This document shows, in pieces, positions 1-8,734 of a stretch of DNA of 64,000 nucleotides (position 1 is the stretch's first letter; each line of letters opens with the position of its first letter). The stretch comes from Sphingomonas phyllosphaerae FA2 (GTDB taxonomy: Bacteria; Pseudomonadota; Alphaproteobacteria; Sphingomonadales; Sphingomonadaceae): contig NZ_KE386571.1 in NCBI RefSeq assembly GCF_000427645.1, forward strand, positions 2,413,454 to 2,477,453, written 5' to 3'. The notes under the pieces are model-generated. The model was not told the origin of the DNA, did not search any database, and was given only the letters and a program-made list of their open reading frames with translations. The position numbers and the translations under genes were made by a program.

Positions 1-725
1 TTGTCGAGCCCGTCGATGATCTTGTTGGCCAGCGTCTCGTCGAGTCCGGTCCAGCGCAGCACGGTGCCGGCGCGGTCGTGGACCATCGCGCGGATCAGAT
101 GCTCGTTCGACCCCAGTGCGCCGCGCATCCAGCGCACCAGCGCGTCGATCACCGGGCGATGCCGCTCCTCCGCCATCGCCGCCGCCAGCGCGCGGCCCAG
201 CATCGGCGACAGCTCGGTTTCGCGCACGCGGGCGACCATCATCGCGCGCACCATCCCGCCCAGCCGCTCCTGATCCAGCGCCTGCAACACCTCGGTCGCG
301 AGCCGCGAGATGCCGCGCGTCAGCCGGCTACCCCCCGCCCCGCGCGGGTTGGCGAGCCAGCGCCCCGCCGCCGCGGCGACGTCGATCCGCTGCATCCGCC
401 GCGCGACGACCGCCGGGATCAGGAAATATTCGCGCAGGAATTGCGCGAGCTGGTCGCCGATCCGGTCCTTGTTGCGCGGAATGATCGCGGTATGCGGGAT
501 CGGCAGCCCCAGCGGGTGGCGGAACAGCGCGGTCACCGCGAACCAGTCCGCCAGCCCGCCGACCATCGCCGCCTCGGCAAAGGCGCGGACGAACCCCCAT
601 GCGGGATGCCGCGACTCCAGCGCGCGCGATGCGAAGAAGGCGGCGGCCATCACCACCAGCAACAGCCCCGCGACGCGCCGCATCCTCACGAGGGCGGCGG
701 GCGGAGGGGCGGCGCGGACGATCAT
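1..725 (-). CDS. DUF445 family membrane protein (C-terminus off the left edge)
   Basis: This gene runs off the left edge of the window; about 241 N-terminal residues are visible. A hydrophobic segment at roughly residues 18-32 is followed by the hallmark of the DUF445 (YjiN-like) family, GLADWFAVTALFRHPLGLPI, near residues 57-76, and then by IIPRNKDRIGDQL. DUF445 proteins are membrane-anchored and have no assigned biochemical function. I chose the ATG at 725 because the family usually has a short leader before the hydrophobic segment. An internal in-frame ATG at 683 is the alternative, and neither has a strong ribosome site. The downstream neighbour on the same strand cannot be seen. The family call is firm and the function is unknown. 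Confidence 0.85.
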   Translation of the reverse strand, partial: MIVRAAPPPAALVRMRRVAGLLLVVMAAAFFASRALESRHPAWGFVRAFAEAAMVGGLADWFAVTALFRHPLGLPIPHTAIIPRNKDRIGDQLAQFLREYFLIPAVVARRMQRIDVAAAAGRWLANPRGAGGSRLTRGISRLATEVLQALDQERLGGMVRAMMVARVRETELSPMLGRALAAAMAEERHRPVIDALVRWMRGALGSNEHLIRAMVHDRAGTVLRWTGLDETLANKIIDGLD

Positions 726-784
726 CCCCGTAACAATCCCTGATCGCCCGTGAAGTTCAAGGCCGCCGCCGAAGAAGCCTCGTC

Positions 785-815
785 GTCCCTGCGCAGGCAG
801 GGGCCCATGTCTGTC
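785..815. repeat. Solo arm of a GC-rich palindromic repeat
   Basis: A short hairpin (CCCTGC at 787-792, GCAGGG at 797-802) followed by GGCCCATGTCTGT resembles one arm of the palindromic repeat at 23986-24115. It lies in the 145-bp gap between the RND permease stop and the DUF445 start and may be a degenerate copy. Confidence 0.45.
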
Positions 816-870
816 GAGTGCGCCCGCACCCTACCCGGCACCGGCCACGCCAATGTGTCAGCCCAAACCC

Positions 871-3800
871 CTATTCCGCCGGATGCTCCCCATCGCCCCG
901 GAACGGAATCCGCCCGTGCGGCGCGCCGATCGCATCATGAGGCGCATGCTCGATCACCGCCCCCTCGTCGCCCGGACGATAGGTCAGCAGCCGCCGCCCC
1001 AGCCACGGCCCCACGCGCCGCTCGACCCCGATCGCCAGCGAAAAGGCCGCCGGCACGATCAGCAACGTCAGCACGGTCGAGACGATCAACCCGCCGATCA
1101 CCACGATCCCCATCGGCGCGCGCGACGCCCCGTCCCCCGACAGCGACAGCGCGGTCGGCACCATGCCCGCGACCATCGCGACGGTGGTCATCACGATCGG
1201 CTGCGCGCGCTTGTGCCCGGCATCGACGATCGCGTCATACGACGGCACGCCCGCCTGCATCTCCTCCAGCGCGAAGTCGATCAAGAGGATCGAGTTCTTG
1301 GCGACGATCCCCAGCAGCATCAACAAGCCGATGAACACCGGCATCGACAGCGGATTGCCGGTCAGCCGCAGCGCGATCAACCCGCCGAGCGGCGCCAGCG
1401 TCAGCGACGCCATGTTGACGAGCGGCGGCAACAACCGGCGGTACAGCAGCACCAGCACCGAGAAGACGAGGAACACGCCCGCCACCACCGCGACGATGAA
1501 GTTCTGGAGCATCTCCATCTGCCACTTGGCCTGTCCGACGCTCAGCTCGCCCACGCCCAGCGGCAGGTTCTTCATCGCCGGCAGCTGCTTCACCTTGGGC
1601 AGCATCACGCTGATCGTCTGGCCGGGGCTCAGGTCCGCGCCGATCGTCAACTGGCGCTGCTGGTTGATGCGCTGGATACGCGTCGGACCGGAGCCGAAGC
1701 CGATCTCGGCGACCACGCTCAGCGGCACCGAGCCGCCGGTCAGCGTCTGCACCGGCAAATTCTGGATCGTCGCCAACCGCGAGCGCGAACTCTGCTCCAG
1801 CGCGACCCGGATCGGGATCTGCCGGTCGTTGAGCGAGAAGCGCGCGCTGTTCTGGTCGATGTCGCCGATCGTCGCGATGCGGATCGCGTTCGACAGCGCC
1901 GACGTCGTCACCCCCAGGCTGGCGGCGAGGTCGAGCCGCGGCTTGATGATGATCTCCGGACGATTGAGATCACCCGCGATGCGCGGCGCGAGCAGCCCCG
2001 GCACCGTGCCCATTTCCTTGACCAGCCGGTCGGCGGCCTGGCGCAACACGACCGGATCGTCACCGCCCAGCGTGATCGAGACGTCGCGATTATTGTCGCC
2101 CCAGCCGAACTGCGACTGGAAGTTGACGCGCGCGTCGGCGATCTTCGCCAGCTCCGGCGCCAGCGCGCGCTCGAACTCGGTCGAGGTCTTTTCGCGCTTC
2201 TCGCGCAATTGCGCAGTCACGCGGCCCGAACCGACCAGCGTACGGGTGTAGATGCTCTCCACCTCGGGCTGCTTGCTGAGCACGGCGTAGACCTGATCGA
2301 CCACGCCCTGCGTCGTCTGCAGCGTGCTGCCCGGCGGCATCGTGATCGTCACGGTCGAGCGCGGCATGTCGCGCGCCGGCTGGAAGGTCAGCGGCGAGGT
2401 CGCGAACATCGCGATCGTCGCCACGAACGCCAGCACGCCCGCGCCGATCATCCACATGCGATGATCGCGCCAATATCCCACGACCCGGTGCACCCCGCCC
2501 TTGGCACGCGCCCGCGCCGCGCGGGTGCTGTCCAGCGTCCAGATCAGCAGCCGCTGATAGGTATTGAGCAACCAGCCGCCGCCATGTTCGACATGACCGC
2601 CGGCCTTCAGGAAATAGGCCGCCACCATCGGCGTGATGAGCCGCGCCACCGCAAGGCTCATCAGCACCGCCGCCACGACGGTCAGCCCGAAATTCTTGAA
2701 GAACTGCCCGGCGATCCCCGGCATCAGCCCGACCGGCAGGAACACCGCGACGATCGCCATCGTCGTCGCCAGCACCGCAAGGCCGATCTCGTCCGCGGCG
2801 TCGATCGACGCCTGATACGCGCTCTTGCCCATCCGCATGTGGCGGACGATGTTCTCGATCTCCACGATCGCGTCATCGACCAGCACGCCCGCCACCAGGC
2901 TGAGCGCCAGCATCGTCATGTTGTTGAGCGTGAAGCCCATCAGATCCATGAACCAGAACGCCGGGATCGCCGACAGCGGGATCGCCAGCGCCGAGATGAT
3001 CGTCGCGCGCCAGTCGCGCAAGAAAAGGAACACGACGATCACCGCGAGGATCGCGCCCTCGATCATCGCATGGATCGCGGTCTTGAACTGCTCCAGCGGA
3101 TATTTCGACCCGTCGAGCCGCATCTTGAAGCGGACCTGCGGGTTGCGCTTCTCCAGCGCCTCCAGCTTGGCCTTCGCCTCGCGGAAGACCGTGACGTCCG
3201 AATAGCCCTTGGCGCGCGTGAAATCGAACGACAGCGCCTGCCGCCCGTCGACCGACGCGGCCGACCGCTGCTCGGCGTACAAGTCACGCACCGTCGCGAC
3301 ATCGGACAGCCGCACCGTGCGGCCGTTGCCGACGTTGATCTGCAACTGCCCCAGCTCATACGCGGTATGCGCATTGCCGAGCACGCGCACCGATTGCTCG
3401 GCGCCCGCGATCTCGGCGCGCCCGCCCGGCGCGTTGAGGTTCACCTGCCGCAATTGCGCGTTGATCTGGCTGGCGGTCAGCCCCTGCGCGGCGAGCCGCG
3501 CAGGGTCGAGGATCACGCGGATTTCGCGGCTGACCCCGCCGTTGCGCGTCACCCCGCCCATGCCGGGCACCGACATCAGCTCCTTGGTCACCGTATTGTC
3601 GATGTACCAGCTGAGCTGTTCCAGCGTCATGTCGGTGCCGACCGCGGTATAGCTGCCGAGGTCGTTATCGTTGATCTTCACCCGCGCGACCTGCGGCTCG
3701 AGGATACCCTCGGGCAGGTTGCCGCGGATCTGCGTGATCGCGTCGCGCGCCTCGTTCACCGCGCGGTCGATCGGCGTGCCGATGTCGAGCTGGACGATCG

Positions 3801-4080
3801 TCGTCGACGTGCCCTCGGACACGAACGACTGGATTTCGTCGATCCCCTCCAGCGAGCGCACCGCCGCCTCGACGCGTTGCGTGACCTGCGTCTCCAGCTC
3901 GCTGGGCGCGGCACCCGGCTGGGTGATGTCGATCGAGACGATCGGGAAGTCGATGTCGGGCTGTTCGTTGATGTCCATCCGCACGAAGCTGACGATCCCC
4001 GCGACCGTCAGCATCAGGAACAGGACGATCGACGGCACCGGGTTGCGGATCGACCAGGCGGAGATGTTGCGAAAGCCCAT
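871..4080 (-). CDS. RND family efflux transporter, inner-membrane permease subunit
   Basis: This 1069-residue proton-driven pump belongs to the AcrB/MexB/MdtB-like superfamily. It would export amphiphilic compounds from the inner membrane or periplasm together with a periplasmic adaptor and an outer-membrane channel. The first membrane segment is at residues 13-32. A large periplasmic porter domain follows, then a block of membrane segments carrying VDDAIVEIENI with the paired aspartates D402-D403 of the proton relay. The matching lysine motif KNSILLIDF is in the C-terminal half. Length is slightly above the family norm because of a hydrophilic tail. It lies 14 bp downstream of the adaptor gene in one transcription unit. 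No outer-membrane channel gene is visible, so TolC is presumably encoded elsewhere. The substrate cannot be read from sequence. Confidence 0.95.
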   Translation of the reverse strand: MGFRNISAWSIRNPVPSIVLFLMLTVAGIVSFVRMDINEQPDIDFPIVSIDITQPGAAPSELETQVTQRVEAAVRSLEGIDEIQSFVSEGTSTTIVQLDIGTPIDRAVNEARDAITQIRGNLPEGILEPQVARVKINDNDLGSYTAVGTDMTLEQLSWYIDNTVTKELMSVPGMGGVTRNGGVSREIRVILDPARLAAQGLTASQINAQLRQVNLNAPGGRAEIAGAEQSVRVLGNAHTAYELGQLQINVGNGRTVRLSDVATVRDLYAEQRSAASVDGRQALSFDFTRAKGYSDVTVFREAKAKLEALEKRNPQVRFKMRLDGSKYPLEQFKTAIHAMIEGAILAVIVVFLFLRDWRATIISALAIPLSAIPAFWFMDLMGFTLNNMTMLALSLVAGVLVDDAIVEIENIVRHMRMGKSAYQASIDAADEIGLAVLATTMAIVAVFLPVGLMPGIAGQFFKNFGLTVVAAVLMSLAVARLITPMVAAYFLKAGGHVEHGGGWLLNTYQRLLIWTLDSTRAARARAKGGVHRVVGYWRDHRMWMIGAGVLAFVATIAMFATSPLTFQPARDMPRSTVTITMPPGSTLQTTQGVVDQVYAVLSKQPEVESIYTRTLVGSGRVTAQLREKREKTSTEFERALAPELAKIADARVNFQSQFGWGDNNRDVSITLGGDDPVVLRQAADRLVKEMGTVPGLLAPRIAGDLNRPEIIIKPRLDLAASLGVTTSALSNAIRIATIGDIDQNSARFSLNDRQIPIRVALEQSSRSRLATIQNLPVQTLTGGSVPLSVVAEIGFGSGPTRIQRINQQRQLTIGADLSPGQTISVMLPKVKQLPAMKNLPLGVGELSVGQAKWQMEMLQNFIVAVVAGVFLVFSVLVLLYRRLLPPLVNMASLTLAPLGGLIALRLTGNPLSMPVFIGLLMLLGIVAKNSILLIDFALEEMQAGVPSYDAIVDAGHKRAQPIVMTTVAMVAGMVPTALSLSGDGASRAPMGIVVIGGLIVSTVLTLLIVPAAFSLAIGVERRVGPWLGRRLLTYRPGDEGAVIEHAPHDAIGAPHGRIPFRGDGEHPAE

Positions 4081-4094
4081 GACGTCCCGTCCTC

Positions 4095-5273
4095 TTATCG
4101 CGCGGCGGTCGGTTTGGCGCGCTGCGGCTTCACCATCTGCCCGGGGTTCAGGAACGCGCCGGCGGATTGCACGACGCGTTCGTCGCCGTTCAGCCCGCTG
4201 GCGATCGCGACGCGGTCGTCGGCCACGGTGCCCAACGTTACCGCGCGGCGCTCGACCTTGTTCTGCGCATCGACGATATAGACGTAATTGCCCTTCTCGT
4301 CACTCAGCAACGCCGATTGCGGCAGCTCGGGCTGGCGCGCGCCGCCCGCGGTGATCGTCGCGCTCGCGAAACCGCCCGGGCGCAGCGCCGGGTCATAGGA
4401 TAGCTTGATGCGCGCGATCCCCTGCCGCGTCTGCGGATCGATCACCGGCGCGACCTGCCACACGCTCCCAGGGAAGGCGCGCGTGTCGCCGACCGGCACC
4501 ACCTTCGCCGGCGAGCCGACCCGCACCACCTGCAAATCGCCCTCGGCGAGCTGCGCGCGCATCTCCATCTCGCCGCCCTTGGCCATGCGGAACAGCATCC
4601 CCGAGCCCGAGCTGACGATCTGCCCCGGCTCGACGCCACGCGTCAGGATCAGCCCGGCGGCCGGCGCGCGGATATCGAGCCGCGCGTTGCGCGCGCGCTG
4701 CTCGGACAAGGTCGCCTGCGCCACCTGCAATCGCGCGCGCGCCGCGTCGCGGGTCGCGATCCGGCGCTGGACATCGGCCTTCGAAATGAAACCCCGATCG
4801 ACGAGGCTCTGCGCACGCTCCAGCTCGGCCTGCGCCAGCGTCAGGTCGGACTTGGCGACGTTGATCTGCGCGGCCAGCGACTGCGCGGTCTGGGCTTGCA
4901 CCGACCGGTCGATCGTCGCCAGCACCTGCCCGGCGCGCACCCATTGGCCCGGCTCGACCAGCACGCGGCTGACCATCCCGCCCTCGCCCGCGACGCCGAC
5001 CGGCATCTCGCGCGTCGCCGCCAGCGTGCCCGTCGCGCTGATGATGCGCGACACCGATTGCGCACCCGGCACGATCACGGTCACGGCCGGTGCCTGGCTG
5101 GAGGCAGTGGCGGGCGGTGTTTCCTCACCCTTGGGCCGGAGCACATACCAGGCGACGGCCGCGGCGATCAGCACCACCAGTCCGCCGATCAGCAGCCAGC
5201 GCCGCCGCGTGCGTGGCGAGCGATCCTCCAGCACCAGCTGTTCGCCCTGCATCTCCCCGCCCTGGTACGTCAT
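4095..5273 (-). CDS. RND efflux periplasmic adaptor (HlyD/AcrA family)
   Basis: This 392-residue membrane fusion protein bridges the RND permease and an outer-membrane channel. It has a short cytoplasmic N-terminus, one membrane anchor at about residues 26-45 (a signal-anchor with no lipobox), a lipoyl-like half motif near GGMVSRVLVEPGQWVRAGQ, and an alanine- and glutamine-rich coiled-coil hairpin. The second lipoyl half follows (LDIRAPAAGLILTRGVEPG), then beta-barrel and membrane-proximal domains ending at FLNPGQMVKPQ. The ATG at 5273 is preceded by AAAGGGG with good spacing. It is the first gene of a two-gene operon with the permease. A promoter overlapped by two palindromes lies just upstream, suggesting control by a repressor not encoded next to it. 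Confidence 0.94.
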   Translation of the reverse strand: MTYQGGEMQGEQLVLEDRSPRTRRRWLLIGGLVVLIAAAVAWYVLRPKGEETPPATASSQAPAVTVIVPGAQSVSRIISATGTLAATREMPVGVAGEGGMVSRVLVEPGQWVRAGQVLATIDRSVQAQTAQSLAAQINVAKSDLTLAQAELERAQSLVDRGFISKADVQRRIATRDAARARLQVAQATLSEQRARNARLDIRAPAAGLILTRGVEPGQIVSSGSGMLFRMAKGGEMEMRAQLAEGDLQVVRVGSPAKVVPVGDTRAFPGSVWQVAPVIDPQTRQGIARIKLSYDPALRPGGFASATITAGGARQPELPQSALLSDEKGNYVYIVDAQNKVERRAVTLGTVADDRVAIASGLNGDERVVQSAGAFLNPGQMVKPQRAKPTAAR

Positions 5274-5293
5274 GATTCCCCTTTCGCGCCCCG

Positions 5294-5325
5294 GCGTGTA
5301 TTACACGCATACGTCACCGTGACAA
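5294..5325 (-). promoter_or_regulatory. Probable promoter with overlapping palindromic operators for the RND pump operon
   Basis: Read on the minus strand there is TTGTCA (5320-5325), a 16-bp spacer and TAATAC (5298-5303), a good sigma-70-like pair ending about 20 bp before the adaptor start. The -10 lies inside a perfect palindrome GCGTGTATTACACGC (5294-5308), and the -35 region overlaps a second one, GTCACCGTGAC (5313-5323). This arrangement is typical of repressor-controlled efflux operons. The regulator is not adjacent, so its identity is unknown. Confidence 0.6.
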
Positions 5326-5438
5326 GCGGTGCGCGGTTGGGCGCGTCTTATCGTGGTTGCAACGGCCTGTCCCGTTCATCTTGCATTCCGACGCACCGCG
5401 GCAGGGGTCTTCTTAACTGGATTAAGGGAGTTTTTCGC

Positions 5439-6170
5439 ATGAACCGAATGTTGCCCGCGCTGATGCTGTCCGCCGCCGCCATCGTGGCGATGCCGGCCGC
5501 GGCGCAGGTCCCGCTGCCGATGGCGACGGTCGTGCCGGAGGGCACCGTGCTCGACGTCACCACCACCGGTCGCGTCTCGCGCACCCCGGATCTCGCGACG
5601 ATCACCGCGGGCGTGGTGACGCAGGCGCCGGTCGCCGCCGCCGCCCTTTCGGAAAATGCGCAGCGGATGGACGCGGTCGTAAAGGCGCTGAAGGCCGCCG
5701 GCCTCGCTGCGCGCGACCTGTCGACCAGCAACGTCGCGCTATCCCCGCAATATCGCTATCAGGACGGCAAGCCGCCGGTCGTCACCGGCTATCAGGCGAG
5801 CAACTCGGTCGCGATCCGCTTCCGCGACATTGCCAGGGCCGGCGCGGTGCTCGACGCGCTGGTGCGCGCCGGGGCCAATCAAATCGACGGACCGAATCTG
5901 TCGCTCTCCGATCCCGACGCCGCGCTCGACGAGGCGCGGACGCAGGCGATCGCCAAGGCGCGCGCCCGCGCCGAACTCTATGCCAAGGCCGCTGGCCTGT
6001 CGGTCGCCCGAATCGTCGCGATCAACGAAGCCGGTGAGAATGGCGGCGACCGCCCGCGCCCGATGCCGATGATGGCGCGCGCCGCCGTCCAGTCGGATGC
6101 GGAAACCGTCGTGTTGCCCGGCGAAACCGACGTTACCGCCAGCATCAACGTCCGCTTCCTGCTAAAGTAG
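5439..6170 (+). CDS. SIMPL domain-containing periplasmic protein (DUF541)
   Basis: This 243-residue protein has a clear signal peptide (MNRMLPALMLSAAAIVAMPA, cleavage after AAAQ near residue 22). The body matches the SIMPL/DUF541 family: TTTGRVSRTPDLATITAGV near the start, a central GYQASNSVAIRFRD segment, and DEARTQAIAKARARAELYAK before the C-terminal strand. Family members are periplasmic or outer-membrane associated and are linked to oxidative or envelope stress, but the biochemical role is unclear. The start is fixed by AAGGGAG eight bases before the ATG. It is divergent from the RND pump operon, so the 165-bp spacer holds promoters for both. It appears monocistronic. Confidence 0.9.
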   Translation: MNRMLPALMLSAAAIVAMPAAAQVPLPMATVVPEGTVLDVTTTGRVSRTPDLATITAGVVTQAPVAAAALSENAQRMDAVVKALKAAGLAARDLSTSNVALSPQYRYQDGKPPVVTGYQASNSVAIRFRDIARAGAVLDALVRAGANQIDGPNLSLSDPDAALDEARTQAIAKARARAELYAKAAGLSVARIVAINEAGENGGDRPRPMPMMARAAVQSDAETVVLPGETDVTASINVRFLLK

Positions 6171-6180
6171 TCGCCACTAC

Positions 6181-6264
6181 GTCATCCCGGACTTGATCAG
6201 GGATCCCGCTTCCTTCTTCTCCCGGCAAGAAGAAGCGGGGCCCCGGATCAGCTCCGGGGCGACG
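6181..6264. repeat. Family R1 palindromic repeat (two-arm)
   Basis: An imperfect inverted repeat whose left arm starts GTCATCCCGGACTTGATC and whose right arm is its near reverse complement, with a short loop containing CTTCTTCTCCCGG. At least five other copies or part-copies occur in this window. It sits between convergent genes, a usual place for such repeats. Confidence 0.85.
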
Positions 6265-6309
6265 AAAGCACGCGCGAACACACTCCCTCGAACCTCACAA
6301 AACGAAAAC

Positions 6310-6333
6310 GGCCGCCCGGAAAGCCGGGCGGCC
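6310..6333 (-). terminator. Intrinsic terminator of the GlsB/YeaQ gene
   Basis: A perfect 10-bp GC stem (GGCCGCCCGG / CCGGGCGGCC) with a 4-base loop. On the minus strand it is followed by GTTTTCGTTTT, so it terminates leftward transcription about 35 bp beyond the stress-protein stop codon. It may also act on the SIMPL gene from the other side. Confidence 0.85.
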
Positions 6334-6365
6334 GCCTTGTCGTCGAACCGTAGTCGCTGGTGCGA

Positions 6366-6623
6366 TTAACGCACGCGACCGCGACGGGCCAGATTGACGA
6401 TCGCCAGCAGCACGACCGCACCCAGCAGCGAGACGAGGAACGAATAGATCGTCAGCGGAGCGTTGTTGATCGAACCGCCCGAGAAGATCAGGCCGCCGAG
6501 GAACGCGCCGACGACACCGACGACGATGTTGAGGAAGATACCCTGCTGCGCGTCAGTGCGCATGATCATGCTGGCCAGCCAGCCGATAACACCACCGATG
6601 ATAAGCCACAGAATGATACCCAT
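6366..6623 (-). CDS. GlsB/YeaQ/YmgE family stress-response membrane protein
   Basis: This is an 85-residue, very hydrophobic protein with three membrane segments (about residues 3-20, 29-48 and 57-78). Its glycine-rich pattern, IGGVIGWLASMIM followed by NIVVGVVGAFLGG, defines the transglycosylase-associated/GlsB family. These small proteins accumulate under stress in many bacteria and have no demonstrated enzyme activity. The ATG at 6623 is preceded by GAGGGGAGTAGTATC. A strong terminator follows the stop. A GGAAC box lies upstream on the coding strand, but I found no matching CGTT at the spacing expected for an EcfG promoter, so stress-sigma control is not supported here. Confidence 0.92.
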   Translation of the reverse strand: MGIILWLIIGGVIGWLASMIMRTDAQQGIFLNIVVGVVGAFLGGLIFSGGSINNAPLTIYSFLVSLLGAVVLLAIVNLARRGRVR

Positions 6624-6778
6624 GATACTACTCCCCTCAGATGCGCCCGGAGTGGCTGCTCTGGTGGGAATTACTCACGAGCCCGGCACATTGTTCCGGT
6701 CCCGTAATCCATATTGTAACAAGCTTTTTGCCCCCGTCCCGCGCACGTGTATCGACGCGGGACGGATGTGGGCGACCC

Positions 6779-7081
6779 TCAGAACTTCTGCTGGCGCTCG
6801 TACAGCGACTTGTAGTGCTGGATACGCGTGACGCGCAGCCCGGGCATCCCCGAGCGATCGATCGCGCGTTGCCAGCCGGCGAACTCCTCGACCGTCAGGC
6901 CATAGCGCGTGCAGACGTCGTCGACGCTCAGCAGCCCGCCGCTAACCGCGGCGACCACCTCTGCCTTGCGTCGCACCACCCAGCGGGTGGTGTTCGACGG
7001 CGGCAGCGTGTCGAGCGTCAACGGCTCCCCTAGCGGACCTATGACCTTGGCAGGGCGACAATTATTTTGTTGTTCGATCAT
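6779..7081 (-). CDS. sciP: SciP-like CtrA inhibitor (DUF1153)
   Basis: This 100-residue DNA-binding protein is of the DUF1153/SciP family. In Caulobacter, SciP inhibits CtrA-dependent transcription and helps time the cell cycle. The helix-turn-helix core is recognisable: VIGPLGEPLTL, then LPPSNTTRWVVRRKAEVVAA, GGLLSVDDVCTRYGLTVEEF and RVTRIQHYKSLYERQQ. I chose the ATG at 7081 because GAGG lies about ten bases upstream and the conserved block begins soon after it. A longer reading from 7117 adds 12 residues that look non-native. The gene is flanked by a small hypothetical on the same strand and has no obvious operon partner. The link to cell-cycle control rests on family knowledge. Confidence 0.92.
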   Translation of the reverse strand: MIEQQNNCRPAKVIGPLGEPLTLDTLPPSNTTRWVVRRKAEVVAAVSGGLLSVDDVCTRYGLTVEEFAGWQRAIDRSGMPGLRVTRIQHYKSLYERQQKF

Positions 7082-7182
7082 TCCAAACCTCGGTTCAGGG
7101 GCGCGACCCCATTCCATGTCGTGACTGTCGCGTAACGGCGATGGATTGAACGCCTCCTAAAGCGGTGCGGTAAACGACCTCT

Positions 7183-7356
7183 TCACGGGCGTTTCCAGTT
7201 GTTGAGCGCAGCCGCGGCATCGGCGTTGAAGGCGCCGCCGTGTGGGCGCGCCGGCTCGTCCAGCGTCCGCGCGACCTGCGCAGTGCGCGAGGCGAGCTGA
7301 CGGGCCCGCAAGCTGCAAAGCAGCGGCACGTCATGAGGGGGGGTCTCGGCTGTCAT
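7183..7356 (-). CDS. Small hypothetical protein, 57 residues
   Basis: An ATG-started frame of 57 residues lies between sciP and mnmA. The composition (balanced charges, an alanine/leucine helix around PLLCSLRARQLASRTAQVAR, and a terminal AAAALNNWKRP) looks more protein-like than the arginine- and serine-rich shadow frame that overlaps it. No family is recognised. The ribosome site is poor (GGCGGG directly before the ATG), and no signal peptide or membrane segment is seen. It lies about 100 bp upstream of sciP on the same strand and could share its transcript. It may be a genuine small gene or chance. Confidence 0.4.
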   Translation of the reverse strand: MTAETPPHDVPLLCSLRARQLASRTAQVARTLDEPARPHGGAFNADAAAALNNWKRP

Positions 7357-7448
7357 CCCGCCGATCTACGCCACACGGTCTGAAAGCCCGGTAAAGCCAC
7401 GCGAAACGGTTCGTTCATTTCGGTTTACGCCGGGGGCTATGCGGCTGT

Positions 7449-8597
7449 ATGCTGCGGACCATCATGGACAGCGGTGAATTCCAGCTCGCGCCCGGTGCGC
7501 GACGCATCGTCGTGGCGATGTCGGGCGGGGTCGACAGTTCGGTGGTGGCGGCGCTCGCCGCGCGCCAGCCGGGGGCCGAGGTGATCGGCGTCACGCTCCA
7601 GCTCTACGATCACGGCGAGGCGACGAAGCGTGCCGGGGCGTGCTGCGCCGGACGGGACATCCGCGATGCGCGCGCGGTCTGCGACAAACTCGGCATCGCG
7701 CATTACGTCTTCGATCACGAAAGCAGCTTTCGCGCAAACGTCGTCGACGCTTTCGCGGACGAATATCTCGCCGGGCGCACCCCGATCCCGTGCGTACAAT
7801 GCAACATGGGGCCGAAGTTCACCGACCTGCTGGCGCTCGCGCGCGATCTCGGTGCCGACTGCCTCGCGACGGGCCATTACGTCCGCCGCGTGGCGGGCAA
7901 TGCGGGTGCGGAGCTGCACCGCGCCGCCGATCCGGCGCGCGATCAAAGCTATTTCCTGTTCGCCACGACACAGGAACAGCTCGACTTCCTTCGCTTCCCG
8001 CTCGGCGGGCTGCCCAAGCCGCGGGTGCGCGAACTCGCCGCCGAACTCGCGCTGCTGGTCGCCGACAAGCCCGACAGCCAGGACATCTGCTTCGTCCCCG
8101 ACGGCGATTATGCTTCGCTGGTCAAGAAGTTGCGTCCCGAGGCGGCGACCGGGGGCGACATTGTCGACCTCGCCGGTCGCAAGCTGGGCGAGCATCGCGG
8201 CCTCGTTCATTATACGGTCGGGCAGCGGCGCGGGCTGGAGATCGGCGGCACGCCCGAACCGCTCTACGTCGTGAAGTTGGAGGCCGCGTCGCAGCGTGTC
8301 GTGGTCGGCCCGCGCGCGGCGCTGGCGGTCGCGGCGGCGCGGCTCGAGCGGCTCAACGTGCTCGGGCCGCTCGACGGCCCGCTCACCGTCAAGGTGCGGT
8401 CGATGGCCAGGCCGGTGCCGGCGCGGATGATCGGAGAGCGATTGGTGTTCGACGCCCCCGAATATGGCGTCGCGCCCGGTCAGGCGGCAGTGCTCTACGC
8501 CGGCGACCGCGTACTGGGCGGCGGGTGGATCGCGGAGACCGAACCCGCCCTTGCGTTGGGTGAGGATGCCCCGCTCGCTGCGTCCGCCTCAGCCTGA
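7449..8597 (+). CDS. mnmA: tRNA-specific 2-thiouridylase MnmA
   Basis: MnmA activates U34 of Lys, Glu and Gln tRNAs with ATP and inserts sulfur to give 2-thiouridine, receiving sulfur from a persulfide relay. The PP-loop motif [10 protein letters not shown] is near residue 23. The catalytic cysteine pair is in [11 protein letters not shown] (about residue 115) and [11 protein letters not shown] (about residue 215). GHYVRRV and [13 protein letters not shown] are further family signatures, and length is normal at about 380 residues. Two starts are possible, the ATG at 7449 or the ATG at 7464; neither has a strong ribosome site. The gene stands alone, convergent with a small lipoprotein gene, with a compound hairpin between them. 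Confidence 0.95.
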   Translation: MLRTIMDSGEFQLAPGARRIVVAMSGGVDSSVVAALAARQPGAEVIGVTLQLYDHGEATKRAGACCAGRDIRDARAVCDKLGIAHYVFDHESSFRANVVDAFADEYLAGRTPIPCVQCNMGPKFTDLLALARDLGADCLATGHYVRRVAGNAGAELHRAADPARDQSYFLFATTQEQLDFLRFPLGGLPKPRVRELAAELALLVADKPDSQDICFVPDGDYASLVKKLRPEAATGGDIVDLAGRKLGEHRGLVHYTVGQRRGLEIGGTPEPLYVVKLEAASQRVVVGPRAALAVAAARLERLNVLGPLDGPLTVKVRSMARPVPARMIGERLVFDAPEYGVAPGQAAVLYAGDRVLGGGWIAETEPALALGEDAPLAASASA

Positions 8598-8628
8598 ACG
8601 CCCGACCGGTCCGAAGCCGCTCCCAGAC

Positions 8629-8661
8629 AAAAGGTCCGGCGCTGCTTGGGAGCACCGGACC
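8629..8661 (-). terminator. Terminator of the small lipoprotein gene within a larger compound hairpin
   Basis: On the minus strand, GGTCCGGTGCT pairs with AGCGCCGGACC around a 7-base loop (11 bp including one U-G pair) and is followed by TTTTGTCT. An outer pair of arms (8619-8628 with 8668-8678) can close over this hairpin. The wobble pair is a mismatch on the plus strand, so the element is better built to end leftward transcription than mnmA. Confidence 0.7.
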
Positions 8662-8734
8662 AGTTTCGTCTAGGGAGCAACTCCAGACGGTAACAGGTGG
8701 CGGGCGGCGCCATGGCGGGCCGCCCGCAAACTCG

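Noticed and set aside
853..4281. A plus-strand open frame of over 1100 codons across the RND permease
   Set aside because: It is antisense to a clearly conserved RND permease and is His/Arg/Asp/Gln-rich, as expected for a shadow frame in high-GC DNA.
6640..6700. A possible EcfG promoter for the GlsB/YeaQ gene
   Set aside because: GGAAC is present on the coding strand, but no CGTT occurs at 16-17 bases; the nearest similar element is misspaced.
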